From NCBI RefSeq assembly GCF_900168055.1, contig NZ_FUYS01000006.1, forward strand, positions 1-64,000: a stretch of DNA of 64,000 nucleotides. Reading direction: 5' to 3'. The notes beneath the pieces are model-generated. The model saw nothing but the letters and a program-made list of their open reading frames with translations. It did not search any database and had not been told where the DNA came from. The DNA is from Parapedobacter luteus (GTDB taxonomy: Bacteria > Bacteroidota > Bacteroidia > Sphingobacteriales > Sphingobacteriaceae). The translations under genes were made by a program, and so were the position numbers. Below, piece after piece: positions 1 to 8,107 of the stretch. Every line of letters begins with the position of its first letter. The stretch's first letter is position 1.

Positions 1-216
1 ATAAATAACCGATAAGACACAATGGCCTGCCCTCTTGGGTGAACCCATCGGAATAAAGCCATTATCCCCGCCGGATTGATCCTCTTTCCAGCGACTGATC
101 CAATAACCGAACTTACCCACGGTGATGCCATGCTGAAGGCAGAACTCCTGCCGGGTCAAACCACTCTCACGCCACTGACGGACAAGGGTAAACATGTAGT
201 CTCTACGCTCTTTCAT
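1..216 (-). CDS. IS66-family accessory protein TnpA-like, partial (C-terminus off the left edge)
   Basis: An open frame of 72 codons starts at ATG 216 and runs off the left edge with no stop. It begins MKERRDYMFTLVRQWRESG and continues with LTRQEFC and a tryptophan-containing helix (FGYWISRWK). This is the helix-turn-helix layout of the small IS66 accessory protein (often called TnpA or orfA) that precedes tnpB and the large DDE transposase tnpC. Its role in transposition is not well defined. It is the only mobile-element protein in the window. Whether the rest of the element is intact cannot be judged. Confidence 0.7.
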   Translation of the reverse strand, partial: MKERRDYMFTLVRQWRESGLTRQEFCLQHGITVGKFGYWISRWKEDQSGGDNGFIPMGSPKRAGHCVLSVIY

Positions 217-289
217 ATCAATAATATTTAGCCCGTAAAACTACAGCGGATCAATTAATCAATAAAGATGTACTTGGTCGGGCGGATAC
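1..289 (-). mobile_element. End of an IS66-family insertion sequence (rest lies outside the window)
   Basis: The minus strand carries the first gene of an IS66-type element, preceded by a short noncoding end. Read on the minus strand from 289, the sequence begins GTATCCGCCCG, which resembles the GTAnnCG start typical of IS66-family terminal inverted repeats. I therefore place the element boundary near 289, with 290-297 as the presumed 8-bp target duplication. The other end is outside the window, so neither the matching inverted repeat nor the duplication can be checked here. The boundary is an inference; the tnpA-like gene is the solid part. Confidence 0.55.
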
Positions 290-303
290 GTTATTTAAAC
301 TTG
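273..303 (+). promoter_or_regulatory. Candidate promoter for the first susCD pair, -33 box inside the IS end
   Basis: CTTG at 273-276 and TAAACTTG at 296-303 are separated by 19 nt. Each is one mismatch from the Bacteroidota elements TTTG and TAnnTTTG. The expected start of transcription is near 310, giving a leader of about 45 nt before the ATG at 356. The -33 half lies inside the inferred IS66 end and the -7 half lies outside it. Confidence 0.4.
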
Positions 304-355
304 GGAGATAACTTTTCTCTAAATACCATCAATTTTTCACTTAACATTCAATCAC

Positions 356-3300
356 ATGAAAGAAAAACTACTATGTTTTTTTATGCTGGGCATTGCGCTG
401 ATAGGATCAGTCCATGCGCAAGACAGGAGAATTAGCGGTAGCGTCACCGCTTCTGACGACGGCGCTCCGATAGCCGGGGTGTCGGTGCTCGCTGTTGGAA
501 CAAGCGTCGCCACTCAAACTGATGCCTCGGGGACGTACACCATCAATGTCCCATCAACTGTTAAAACCCTGGAATTCCGATTTCTCGGATACATTTCCCG
601 GACCGTGGAGGTGGGGTCAAGCAATGTACTTAATGTGGTAATGACTGTTGATGCGACCGCATTAAGCGAGGTCGTGGTGACTGGTTATGGCACACAAGAA
701 AGACGGGATCTGACCGGCTCAATAGGCACGGTAAAGGGTGAAGCCTTTCAGAATGTCGCGCTACCCAGTTTTGACAAATTCCTTCAAGGACAGGTGTCTG
801 GCGTACAAGCCTCCACACCGAGTGGCATCCTTGGCCAGGCAGCCCGCGTGCGTATACGGGGCACAAACTCCATCTCGAACAGCGCCGAACCTTTATATGT
901 AGTCGATGGCTTGCCTTACGTATCCGGCAACTGGGGTTCGGGGAACGCTGCTTATAATCCGCTCGGAGATATCAACCCCAATGACATTGAGAGCGTAGAA
1001 GTACTCAAAGACGGCTCGGCTACCGCCATCTACGGATCCAGAGCTGCTAATGGGGTCATATTGATAACCACCAAAAAGGGCAAATCAGGCGCAGCCCAAC
1101 TAACGTACGATGGCTGGATTGCCTCTACGCAACCGGCTAAGCGGTTCGACTTACTCAATGCTGACGAGTTTATCGCTGTAAACAACCAAAAAGCCGCAAA
1201 CACTGGGGTAACCTCATCCATGGCCAACCCTACACTTAACCCTGAAACCAATGAGCCATACAACACCGACTGGCAAGACATCGTCTTTAGGACCGGCTTT
1301 CAGCAAAACCATGCGTTGTCATTCAGCGGAGCTACGCCAACGACAAGCTACTACTTCTCATTAGGTTATTCGGATTTGCAAGGGATCACAGTCAACAACG
1401 ACCAAACTCGTTATCAGCTAAGGACAAACCTGGAGCATAAAACGCTAAATAACTACCTCACTTTGGGTGTTACCGGATCATTATCCCACACCACAAACAC
1501 CGGATTAAACACCGGAGCAGGTGCCTTATCCGGCAACGTAAACAGCGCAGTATTACTTCCACCGAATGTTCCGGCCGTGTGGCCCGACGGCACATACAAC
1601 CTTAATCCATCGGGGACCGCATTAGGCAGTGGCGCAAACCTATTCAACACTGTAGACAATCGGACCAACCTCCAATATGTTTTAGACCACAACTGGTTTG
1701 ATACGAAAAGCCTGAACTTTACCGGATCTACGTTTGCAGATGTCAAAATTACCGACGGGCTGAACCTCAGAACGCAGATTAGCCTCATCAACCTAAACAC
1801 CGAGCGTTTCCAATACCAAAATCCTGACCACGGCGACGGTAGAGGCAGCAATGGTGTAGTCTACAACTACTACTCCCGCTTTTTCCGCTACAACTGGCTA
1901 AATACGCTCACTTACAATAAGCAGGTCGGTATCCACAAAATCGGATTCGTCGGCGGCTATGAAGCACAGAAAAGCTTTGACAACAACTTCTTTGGCCAAG
2001 GCATTGACCTCGCGCATACCTTTTTCGGCGAAAAGAACATTATCTCCGGCACGTTCGGAACACAAAATTCTGGCGGCGGCTACGAGGAAAGATCGCTCAC
2101 GTCACTCTTTGGGCGGCTGAATTATTCGGTATTGGACCGGTACCTACTTACAGCAACCCTGAGACATGACAAAATTTCGTCCCTACCATGGGGCAACCAA
2201 GGAGCCACGCTACCCGGTATATCGTTGGGTTGGCGGCTTTCAGAGGAAGGATTCTTTAAAAATGCTGATGGATTAAGCTTCATCGATGACTTAAAAATAC
2301 GGGGAGGTTATGCCGAAGTCGGCAACGTTGAAATCGGCGCGTTTCCTTATGCAGGCGTCTATGCCCCTCGTTTATACGGCGACATCAGCGGATTTTTCTT
2401 TTCGCAGGTCGGCAACCCCGATCTAACATTCGAAACAAGTAAAAAAACCAACGTAGGCTTGGATCTGTCCCTGTTCGCCAGCCGGGTAACACTGACAGCC
2501 GATTGGTTCCAAAATGATGTTGACAACTTGATTTTGGCCGTCCCCGTCCCGCCTTCGCAAGGCATACCCGGCAATGAGATAAACACAAATGTCGGCAGGC
2601 TAAATAACAAAGGATGGGAATTCACCCTAAACACAACGAATATCCACAAGACTAATTTCTCGTGGACTTCTAACCTGAATTTAACCTTCGTCAAAAACGA
2701 AATTACGCAGCTGGCCGGCGCACCCCTGGTAAATACATACCACAGAACTGAAGTCGGACGCTCTATCGCTGAATTTTTCGGCTACGAATATTATGGGGTG
2801 AATCCGGCAAACGGCTACCCTGTTTTCGTCCAATATTTAGATGGAGTTCGGACGTTGGCCCAAATCCACCCTCAAGATGGATCATGGTCGATATTCCATC
2901 CAAACGACCCATCGAACACCTCTCAAACAACGCGCGCCTTAAATGCAGTTGAAGACAAAATCTTTTTAGGCCAGTCAAACCCAACTTGGTATGGTGGATT
3001 CAACAATACCCTCAACTACAAAAACTTTGACTCTAGCTTATTCCTGACATTTGCTGGTGGGCACAAGGTCTACAACCTCACCCGTCAATCGACCCTCACC
3101 ACCCAATCTTACGCAAACAACAGCCGGGAAATGCTCAATGCATGGACACCTGAAAATCCAAACACAGATGTTCCGATCCTGTGGGCCGGACAGACCAACC
3201 GCCTTAATCAAGCCGGCCATTTGAACAGCCGCTTCCTTGAAGATGGAAAGTATTTGCGTTTCCAAAACATCTCCTTGGGGTACCGATTGCCCCAAGCGCT

Positions 3301-3490
3301 GCTAAGTCGGATCAACGTGAACAACGCCCGGATCTATGCCTCGGTACAGAACGCCTTTGTCATCACGGGATATTCAGGTATCGACCCGGAAATTGCAAAC
3401 AGCGTCACAACAAACAGAGCGCCCAGCCTGGACGACAACGTAAACCCAGTCCCCAGAACATTCACGTTTGGCATCAACTTGAGTTTATAA
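356..3490 (+). CDS. SusC/RagA-family TonB-linked outer membrane receptor
   Basis: This is a 1044-residue SusC-type importer, the outer membrane channel of a SusC/SusD nutrient uptake pair powered by TonB. An N-terminal signal peptide ends near VHA-QD (about residue 21). A carboxypeptidase-regulatory-like beta domain (residues 25-100) follows, then the characteristic EVVVTGYGTQ segment. After that comes the plug, with LYVVDGLPY and the SVEVLKDGSATAIYGSRAANGV motif, and a long beta-barrel ending in an aromatic strand (FTFGINLSL). The SusD gene starts 18 nt downstream. No enzyme, regulator or anti-sigma gene is attached, so the substrate cannot be inferred. There is no N-terminal STN signalling domain, so sigma/anti-sigma control is unlikely. 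Confidence 0.93.
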   Translation: MKEKLLCFFMLGIALIGSVHAQDRRISGSVTASDDGAPIAGVSVLAVGTSVATQTDASGTYTINVPSTVKTLEFRFLGYISRTVEVGSSNVLNVVMTVDATALSEVVVTGYGTQERRDLTGSIGTVKGEAFQNVALPSFDKFLQGQVSGVQASTPSGILGQAARVRIRGTNSISNSAEPLYVVDGLPYVSGNWGSGNAAYNPLGDINPNDIESVEVLKDGSATAIYGSRAANGVILITTKKGKSGAAQLTYDGWIASTQPAKRFDLLNADEFIAVNNQKAANTGVTSSMANPTLNPETNEPYNTDWQDIVFRTGFQQNHALSFSGATPTTSYYFSLGYSDLQGITVNNDQTRYQLRTNLEHKTLNNYLTLGVTGSLSHTTNTGLNTGAGALSGNVNSAVLLPPNVPAVWPDGTYNLNPSGTALGSGANLFNTVDNRTNLQYVLDHNWFDTKSLNFTGSTFADVKITDGLNLRTQISLINLNTERFQYQNPDHGDGRGSNGVVYNYYSRFFRYNWLNTLTYNKQVGIHKIGFVGGYEAQKSFDNNFFGQGIDLAHTFFGEKNIISGTFGTQNSGGGYEERSLTSLFGRLNYSVLDRYLLTATLRHDKISSLPWGNQGATLPGISLGWRLSEEGFFKNADGLSFIDDLKIRGGYAEVGNVEIGAFPYAGVYAPRLYGDISGFFFSQVGNPDLTFETSKKTNVGLDLSLFASRVTLTADWFQNDVDNLILAVPVPPSQGIPGNEINTNVGRLNNKGWEFTLNTTNIHKTNFSWTSNLNLTFVKNEITQLAGAPLVNTYHRTEVGRSIAEFFGYEYYGVNPANGYPVFVQYLDGVRTLAQIHPQDGSWSIFHPNDPSNTSQTTRALNAVEDKIFLGQSNPTWYGGFNNTLNYKNFDSSLFLTFAGGHKVYNLTRQSTLTTQSYANNSREMLNAWTPENPNTDVPILWAGQTNRLNQAGHLNSRFLEDGKYLRFQNISLGYRLPQALLSRINVNNARIYASVQNAFVITGYSGIDPEIANSVTTNRAPSLDDNVNPVPRTFTFGINLSL

Positions 3491-3508
3491 TCAAAAATCT
3501 GACACGAA

Positions 3509-5095
3509 ATGAAAAGGATAAACAAGACATTAATACTATTGAGCGGATTGGTCTTTGCCACATCTTCCTGCAAGGATAGTTTTACGGAATTAGGCCCCTA
3601 TAATCGACTATCCGAAGCAGCAATATTTGACACACCTGAAAACGTCGAATTGGCAGCAAACGGAGTATACAGCCAAGCAGCCATCGGTACTTACGCCGGT
3701 GGAGCCGGACGGGGATATCCATTTGGAGCGGCATCTATCCAGCAGGCTGAGGTTCGAGGTGAAGATGTGGTGAATCTGGAGCAGTTTTACCAAATCACCT
3801 ATGAGGCTACCTACTCAACGACCTCGGCAAACAACACCAACCATTGGGATCAGCTCTACAACCTTATTAACCAGGCGAACCTATTCATAGAAGGTGTGCG
3901 CGGAGCGGAATCCGCAGGAATCATCACCCCGGAAGCGGCTAATGTTTATGAAGGCGAGGCTCGGTTCTTAAGAGCTTTATCACATCACGAACTGCTGTTG
4001 CACTTCAGCCTACCTTATGCCGAGGGGGCGAATGCCGGTGCCTATGGTGTGCCCTACCGTGATTTTGGCATTAATTCCACGGAGACAGTTGAACGGGCGA
4101 GCACGGTAGACCGCGGCACGGTTGCCGGCACCTATGAAAAGATCCTTGCCGACCTTGATTATGCAGAAAGTGTGCTACCCGCAAACAGCCCCATCAACAG
4201 AGCAGGAAAGGGTGCCGCAATCGGCTTAAAAACAAGAATCAAACTGCATCTTGGCGATTGGGCAGGTGTAATTGCCGAAGGAACTAAATTGGGCACCGAT
4301 GCCACCGGCGGTACGTTTACCAGCCCGATAGGTAGCTACTCGCTGACAGCAAGTCCTGACGGACCATTCACTAATTACTCAAACAACACCGAATCCATAT
4401 TCTCAATTGCTAACGGACAAAATTCAAACCCAGGCACCAATGGCTCACTCGCCCGCATGCTGGGTCCCGCAGGACCTGGTGGCCGCGGATTGGTATCAAC
4501 CAGTCCTAACCTATATAATGCATCGTTTTGGGTAGCAGGTGATTTACGCCGTGAGCTGCTCCAGGTACAAGACGAGACAGGGACGTACCGTCATTTCTTT
4601 ACCAAGAAATACACAGACTACACCACCCAATCCGATTGGGCTCCAATCCTTCGATATGCAGAGGTATTACTGAATGTCTCGGAAGCGTATGCCAGAACGG
4701 GCAATACGGGGCAGGCACTGTTGCTGCTCAATGCTGTCCGTGATCGCTCCGTGCCAGCCGATGCGCGTTTTACATCAGCTCCTACTGACTTAATCCAGGC
4801 GATTCTAAACGAAAGACGTATTGAATTTGCCGCAGAAGGACGCCGCTGGCCAGACATCCACCGATTGGTGCTGGACCCTGATTACAGCACCGGAGGTATT
4901 CCAGCGAAGATTAAATCGGGCGCTTGGGGCGGTGTATTTCAAAACGACGGATCGGATTACGGGGTCGGAAAACCCGCTATCGCCGCAGAGATTCCAGCCA
5001 TTCCATATAGCGACTACCGCTTCCTATGGCCGATCAATAACACGGAAGTCACAACAAATCCAATTCTGGCTAATCAGCAAAACCCTAATTATTAA
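3509..5095 (+). CDS. SusD/RagB-family nutrient-binding outer membrane lipoprotein
   Basis: This 528-residue lipoprotein is the partner of the receptor gene just upstream. The signal peptide ends in the lipobox-like FATSSC, so the mature protein would start at the cysteine near residue 21 and be displayed on the cell surface. The rest fits the SusD fold: helical TPR-like repeats in the N-terminal half (for example ARFLRALSHHELLLHF) and a C-terminal region with ILNERRIEFAAEGRRWPDIHRL, a strong SusD family signature. It closes the capping lid over SusC and binds the ligand. The gene ends just before a Rho-independent terminator, so this pair forms a two-gene unit. The ligand is unknown. Confidence 0.93.
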   Translation: MKRINKTLILLSGLVFATSSCKDSFTELGPYNRLSEAAIFDTPENVELAANGVYSQAAIGTYAGGAGRGYPFGAASIQQAEVRGEDVVNLEQFYQITYEATYSTTSANNTNHWDQLYNLINQANLFIEGVRGAESAGIITPEAANVYEGEARFLRALSHHELLLHFSLPYAEGANAGAYGVPYRDFGINSTETVERASTVDRGTVAGTYEKILADLDYAESVLPANSPINRAGKGAAIGLKTRIKLHLGDWAGVIAEGTKLGTDATGGTFTSPIGSYSLTASPDGPFTNYSNNTESIFSIANGQNSNPGTNGSLARMLGPAGPGGRGLVSTSPNLYNASFWVAGDLRRELLQVQDETGTYRHFFTKKYTDYTTQSDWAPILRYAEVLLNVSEAYARTGNTGQALLLLNAVRDRSVPADARFTSAPTDLIQAILNERRIEFAAEGRRWPDIHRLVLDPDYSTGGIPAKIKSGAWGGVFQNDGSDYGVGKPAIAAEIPAIPYSDYRFLWPINNTEVTTNPILANQQNPNY

Positions 5096-5147
5096 CACCC
5101 GTTAAATAACTTCTTATGCGGGGATCATTTCGAAACCCGTTAGACCG

Positions 5148-5184
5148 GAGAGGCTTTAGTTATAAGGCCTCTCTTTTTGTTTTT
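5148..5184 (+). terminator. Rho-independent terminator after the first susCD pair
   Basis: GAGAGGC at 5148-5154 pairs with GCCTCTC at 5167-5173 around a 12-nt loop, and a T-rich run follows at 5174-5184. It lies about 50 nt after the SusD stop codon and isolates this pair from the riboswitch-controlled unit downstream. Confidence 0.8.
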
Positions 5185-5269
5185 AATAATCGCTTTACTT
5201 CTGCTGCAAGCATTGTCGCCACAAATAAATATTTCACATAAAATCTATAAACTTAATAGTTTTTATTTT

Positions 5270-5277
5270 TACTTTTG
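5270..5277 (+). promoter_or_regulatory. -7 element of the riboswitch-controlled unit
   Basis: TACTTTTG matches the Bacteroidota -7 element TAnnTTTG and sits 26 nt upstream of the first riboswitch helix. This would put the transcript start near 5284. I see no convincing TTTG about 19 nt further upstream, so only half of the promoter is well supported. Confidence 0.45.
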
Positions 5278-5301
5278 CTCCGCCGAGTTCTTTTTGTTTG
5301 T

Positions 5302-5407
5302 GCTTATCAAGAAAGACCGAGGGAAAGGCCCTGTGACGTCTTAGCAACCTGAAGCTACATTAAGGTGCTAAATCCTGCCTTGGGCGCTGCCAAAGGTGTA
5401 GATAAGT
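5302..5407 (+). promoter_or_regulatory. SAM-I (S-box) riboswitch aptamer
   Basis: The main S-box landmarks are present in order. Helix P1 pairs CTTATC (5303-5308) with GATAAG (5401-5406). The 5' strand continues as CAAGAAAGACCGAGGG, the P2 region. AGCAACCT lies at 5343-5350, GGTGCTAAATCCTGC at 5364-5378 (the highly conserved P3/J region), and the closing AAAGGTG at 5392-5398. This aptamer binds S-adenosylmethionine and normally switches off downstream genes when SAM is plentiful. The first gene downstream is an exported M20 amidohydrolase rather than a met biosynthesis gene. How SAM binding is transmitted is not obvious, because no T-tract terminator is visible before the start codon. Confidence 0.93.
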
Positions 5408-5553
5408 GAAATGCTTGCTATGTACGCGATGCCAAGCATCCAATTATCTCAGCTACTTGAAGACACTTACTTGATTATCAAAACGAGGATGAGCCACGAC
5501 GGGACCGGCAATGATGAAAACGTAGTTATCACAAAACTAACATAGCGACAGAC
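5408..5553 (+). promoter_or_regulatory. Leader between SAM aptamer and first gene (expression platform)
   Basis: These 146 nt hold no open frame that I would call a gene. A 7-bp stem, ATGCTTG (5411-5417) with CAAGCAT (5433-5439), has a 15-nt loop and no T-run. CACTTA at 5464-5469 is complementary to TAAGTG at 5403-5408, the 3' strand of helix P1. It could therefore compete with P1 as an anti-P1 element. That alternative pairing is a suggestion only. Confidence 0.4.
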
Positions 5554-6996
5554 ATGATTAAAAAACAAACATTTATCGTACTCATACTACTTCCCTTCGC
5601 CCTATTTGGTCAAAACACGACGGATATCCCGTTAAGTTATTTAGACCGTTCGTTCCAAACTTACGACCAAATCCAAAAAGCTATCTGGTCAACCCCTGAA
5701 TTGGGCTTTCTGGAAAAGGAAAGTTCAGGAATTCTCCAAAATCATCTTGAAGAACAGGGTTTTGCCGTAGAGGCCGGATTAGCGGGAATGCCCACGTCAT
5801 TCATCGCCACTTATGGCAGTGGCAGTCCTGTCATCGGCATCTTAGCCGAGTTTGATGCATTGCCGGGGATATCCCAGGATACCGTACCTTACCGCAAGCC
5901 GATAACTGAAGGCGGAAACGGCCATGCCTGTGGACACAACGTATTTGGCACCGCCTCGGTAGCGGGGGCCGTCGCCATCAAGGAATGGCTGGCAAGCACC
6001 GGCCACCAGGGTACCATAAAAGTATTTGGCACCCCAGCAGAAGAAGGCGGCGGCGGGAAAGTTTATCTGGTGCGGGATGGTTTCTTCAAGGGAATCGATG
6101 TCGTATTGGATTGGCACCCTGCCACGAGAAATGCCGTGAACGTAGCTACGGGTACGGCTATCCAAATGGTTGATTATACCTTCCACGGCAAGGCGGCACA
6201 CGCGGCAGCCAGTCCCGATAAAGGGCGCTCCGCGTTAGATGGCGTGGAAGCCCTTAACTACATGGTCAACCTGCTCCGCGAGCATATTCCGTCAGAGTCA
6301 CGTATCCATTATGTCATTACTAACGGAGGCGAGGCACCCAACGTAGTACCCGAAGTCGCTAAGGTATCCTATTACATCCGCCATCCTAAGCGGGAGGTAC
6401 TGCAAGACCTCGTCAGTTGGGTAAACGAAGCTGCCGAAGGGGCTGCCAAAGGCACCCAAACCACGGTAAGCAGCGAAATTATTGCAGGATTCTACGAGAA
6501 ACTGCCTAATCGACGACTAGCGGCGATCGTGCAAAAAAATCTTGAAACAGTGGGCGGCATTCACTATGACAGCCGGGAGCGGGCTTTCGCCGAAGCTATC
6601 GTGAAAGATTTGGGCCTTAACAGCGCTGCGTTGGATGACGTTGCGAAAGTCCAGCCGCTGGAGGAAGAAAAACCGTCACAGGGAGGTGGTTCGTCAGACG
6701 TCGGTGACGTAAGCTGGAACGTACCAACCGTATCATTTGGAACCGCTACCTTCGTACCTGGAAGTGCTGGCCACAGCTGGCAGAATGTGGCGTCCGGCGG
6801 AACCACCATCGGCACCAAGTCGCTCATCAATACCGCAAAGGTCTTTGCCCTCACAGCTATAGACCTTTATACCAAGCCAACGTTGATCAATGAAGTAAAA
6901 GAAGAGTTCGAATCCCGCAGGGGTGCCAACTTCCGCTATGAGTCATTACTTGGCGACCGCGCCCCAGCACTGGATTATCGTTTAAAAAACAACTAA
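5554..6996 (+). CDS. Exported M20-family amidohydrolase (AbgB-like)
   Basis: This 480-residue protein has a signal peptide (cleavage near LFGQ, residue 20) and a metal-dependent M20 aminoacylase/carboxypeptidase fold. Visible metal-site motifs are AEFDALPG (98-105), GHACGHN (123-129), PAEEGGGGK (161-169) and DWHPA (186-190). A C-terminal segment GTATFVPGSAGHSWQN supplies the last ligand region. The closest family is AbgB, the catalytic subunit that cleaves p-aminobenzoyl-glutamate, but many relatives cut N-acyl amino acids or dipeptides. Here it would act in the periplasm. It is the first gene after the SAM riboswitch, and a TlpA-like gene follows after 6 nt. This suggests that it releases an amino acid, possibly methionine, from an imported conjugate. 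Family confidence is high; the substrate is inferred. Confidence 0.85.
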   Translation: MIKKQTFIVLILLPFALFGQNTTDIPLSYLDRSFQTYDQIQKAIWSTPELGFLEKESSGILQNHLEEQGFAVEAGLAGMPTSFIATYGSGSPVIGILAEFDALPGISQDTVPYRKPITEGGNGHACGHNVFGTASVAGAVAIKEWLASTGHQGTIKVFGTPAEEGGGGKVYLVRDGFFKGIDVVLDWHPATRNAVNVATGTAIQMVDYTFHGKAAHAAASPDKGRSALDGVEALNYMVNLLREHIPSESRIHYVITNGGEAPNVVPEVAKVSYYIRHPKREVLQDLVSWVNEAAEGAAKGTQTTVSSEIIAGFYEKLPNRRLAAIVQKNLETVGGIHYDSRERAFAEAIVKDLGLNSAALDDVAKVQPLEEEKPSQGGGSSDVGDVSWNVPTVSFGTATFVPGSAGHSWQNVASGGTTIGTKSLINTAKVFALTAIDLYTKPTLINEVKEEFESRRGANFRYESLLGDRAPALDYRLKNN

Positions 6997-7002
6997 CGAA
7001 AT

Positions 7003-7998
7003 ATGAAAACAAGAATAACATTAAGCATACTCTCAACACTTTTGCTCAGTGCTGTATATGCCCAGCAAGCCAAACCGCTACAGCTTAAGGGTACCGTAAA
7101 GGACATGCAAACCGGCACGATATACCTACAGCGGTTTGATAATAAGATTTTCCACACGATTGATTCGGCGGCACTTCAAAACGGCACGTTCAGCTTCAAT
7201 ACGAACGTGCTGCTTCCCGAACTGTACGGGCTTACGCTTGACAAGGATAAAACTCCGTTTTACATCTTCCTGGAAGAGGGGCCGATATCGGTGTCGTTTG
7301 ACGCCAATGAATCCTATCGCAATACCGTGGTATCCGGCTCAAAATCGCATGACCGCTTCGTGGATTACAGCAACCGCCAGCGGAATATACAAATTGCCGA
7401 TTTCATCAAGGAAGACCCTGCCTCGATCACCTCCGCGTATGTTCTATACCGTTACTTTGCCTACAGGCTGAGCCCTTCAGAAATCAGGGATTATGTAAGC
7501 CAACTCGCTCCGTCACTACAGCATACCCAGTACGCAACCGTATTACTCGGGCTCGCCAATACGCTGGAAACCGTATTACCGGGTAATAAAGCCCCTGACT
7601 TTACTTCTAACGCACCGGACGGAAGCACCATTCGCTTTTCTGACCACCTCGGTAAAGGGTACGTACTGCTGGATTTCTGGGCTGCATGGTGCGGCCCCTG
7701 CCGCAGGGAGAACCCCAATGTCGTGGCCGCCTACCAACGGTACAAGGATAAGGGCTTCACTGTCTTCGGCGTCTCACTCGACAAGACAAAAGAGGCCTGG
7801 CTAAAAGCAATCGATGCCGATAAGCTTACCTGGCCGCATGTGTCCGACCTGACATTTTGGGAAAGTGAAGCTGCGGCTATTTATGGAGTACGGGCCATCC
7901 CGGCGAATTTTCTGATTGGACCAGATGGGACTATCGTCGCGCGGAATCTCCGGGGGGAAGAACTGCAGAAAAAATTACAGGAATTGCTAGGCGAATAA
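7003..7998 (+). CDS. TlpA-like periplasmic thioredoxin with N-terminal DUF4369-type domain
   Basis: This 331-residue exported protein has a signal peptide that ends near VYA-QQ (residue 20). The N-terminal half resembles the DUF4369 beta domain common in Bacteroidota TlpA-like proteins (LKGTVKDMQTGTIYLQRFD and following). The C-terminal half is an AhpC/TSA-thioredoxin fold with active site WCGPC at residues 229-233 and the cis-proline segment VRAIPANFLIG. Such proteins reduce periplasmic disulfides or thiol-modified substrates. It follows the amidohydrolase by 6 nt, so it is almost certainly co-transcribed and under the SAM riboswitch. A sulfur-related role (thiol, disulfide or methionine-sulfoxide handling) fits the context, but the sequence alone does not show the substrate. 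Confidence 0.88.
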   Translation: MKTRITLSILSTLLLSAVYAQQAKPLQLKGTVKDMQTGTIYLQRFDNKIFHTIDSAALQNGTFSFNTNVLLPELYGLTLDKDKTPFYIFLEEGPISVSFDANESYRNTVVSGSKSHDRFVDYSNRQRNIQIADFIKEDPASITSAYVLYRYFAYRLSPSEIRDYVSQLAPSLQHTQYATVLLGLANTLETVLPGNKAPDFTSNAPDGSTIRFSDHLGKGYVLLDFWAAWCGPCRRENPNVVAAYQRYKDKGFTVFGVSLDKTKEAWLKAIDADKLTWPHVSDLTFWESEAAAIYGVRAIPANFLIGPDGTIVARNLRGEELQKKLQELLGE

Positions 7999-8021
7999 GC
8001 TAAAAAACGCAAAAAGGCAGC

Positions 8022-8052
8022 CGCAAGGAGGGACGATTATCCCTCCCTTGCG
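8022..8052 (+). other. Strong intercistronic hairpin between tlpA-like gene and susC
   Basis: CGCAAGGAGGGA (from 8022) pairs with TCCCTCCCTTGCG (to 8052) around a 6-nt loop with a single bulge. No T-run follows, so it may set different transcript levels on either side rather than terminate. It lies in the 109-nt gap before the susC start. Confidence 0.6.
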
Positions 8053-8107
8053 TGAGCTTTGCCCAATAAATGCGCTGACCATATTTTAATAAAAATTACA
8101 AATAAAT

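Noticed and set aside
5440-5553. Possible second riboswitch after the SAM aptamer
   Set aside because: No second set of conserved S-box or other known riboswitch elements could be found; treated as expression platform.
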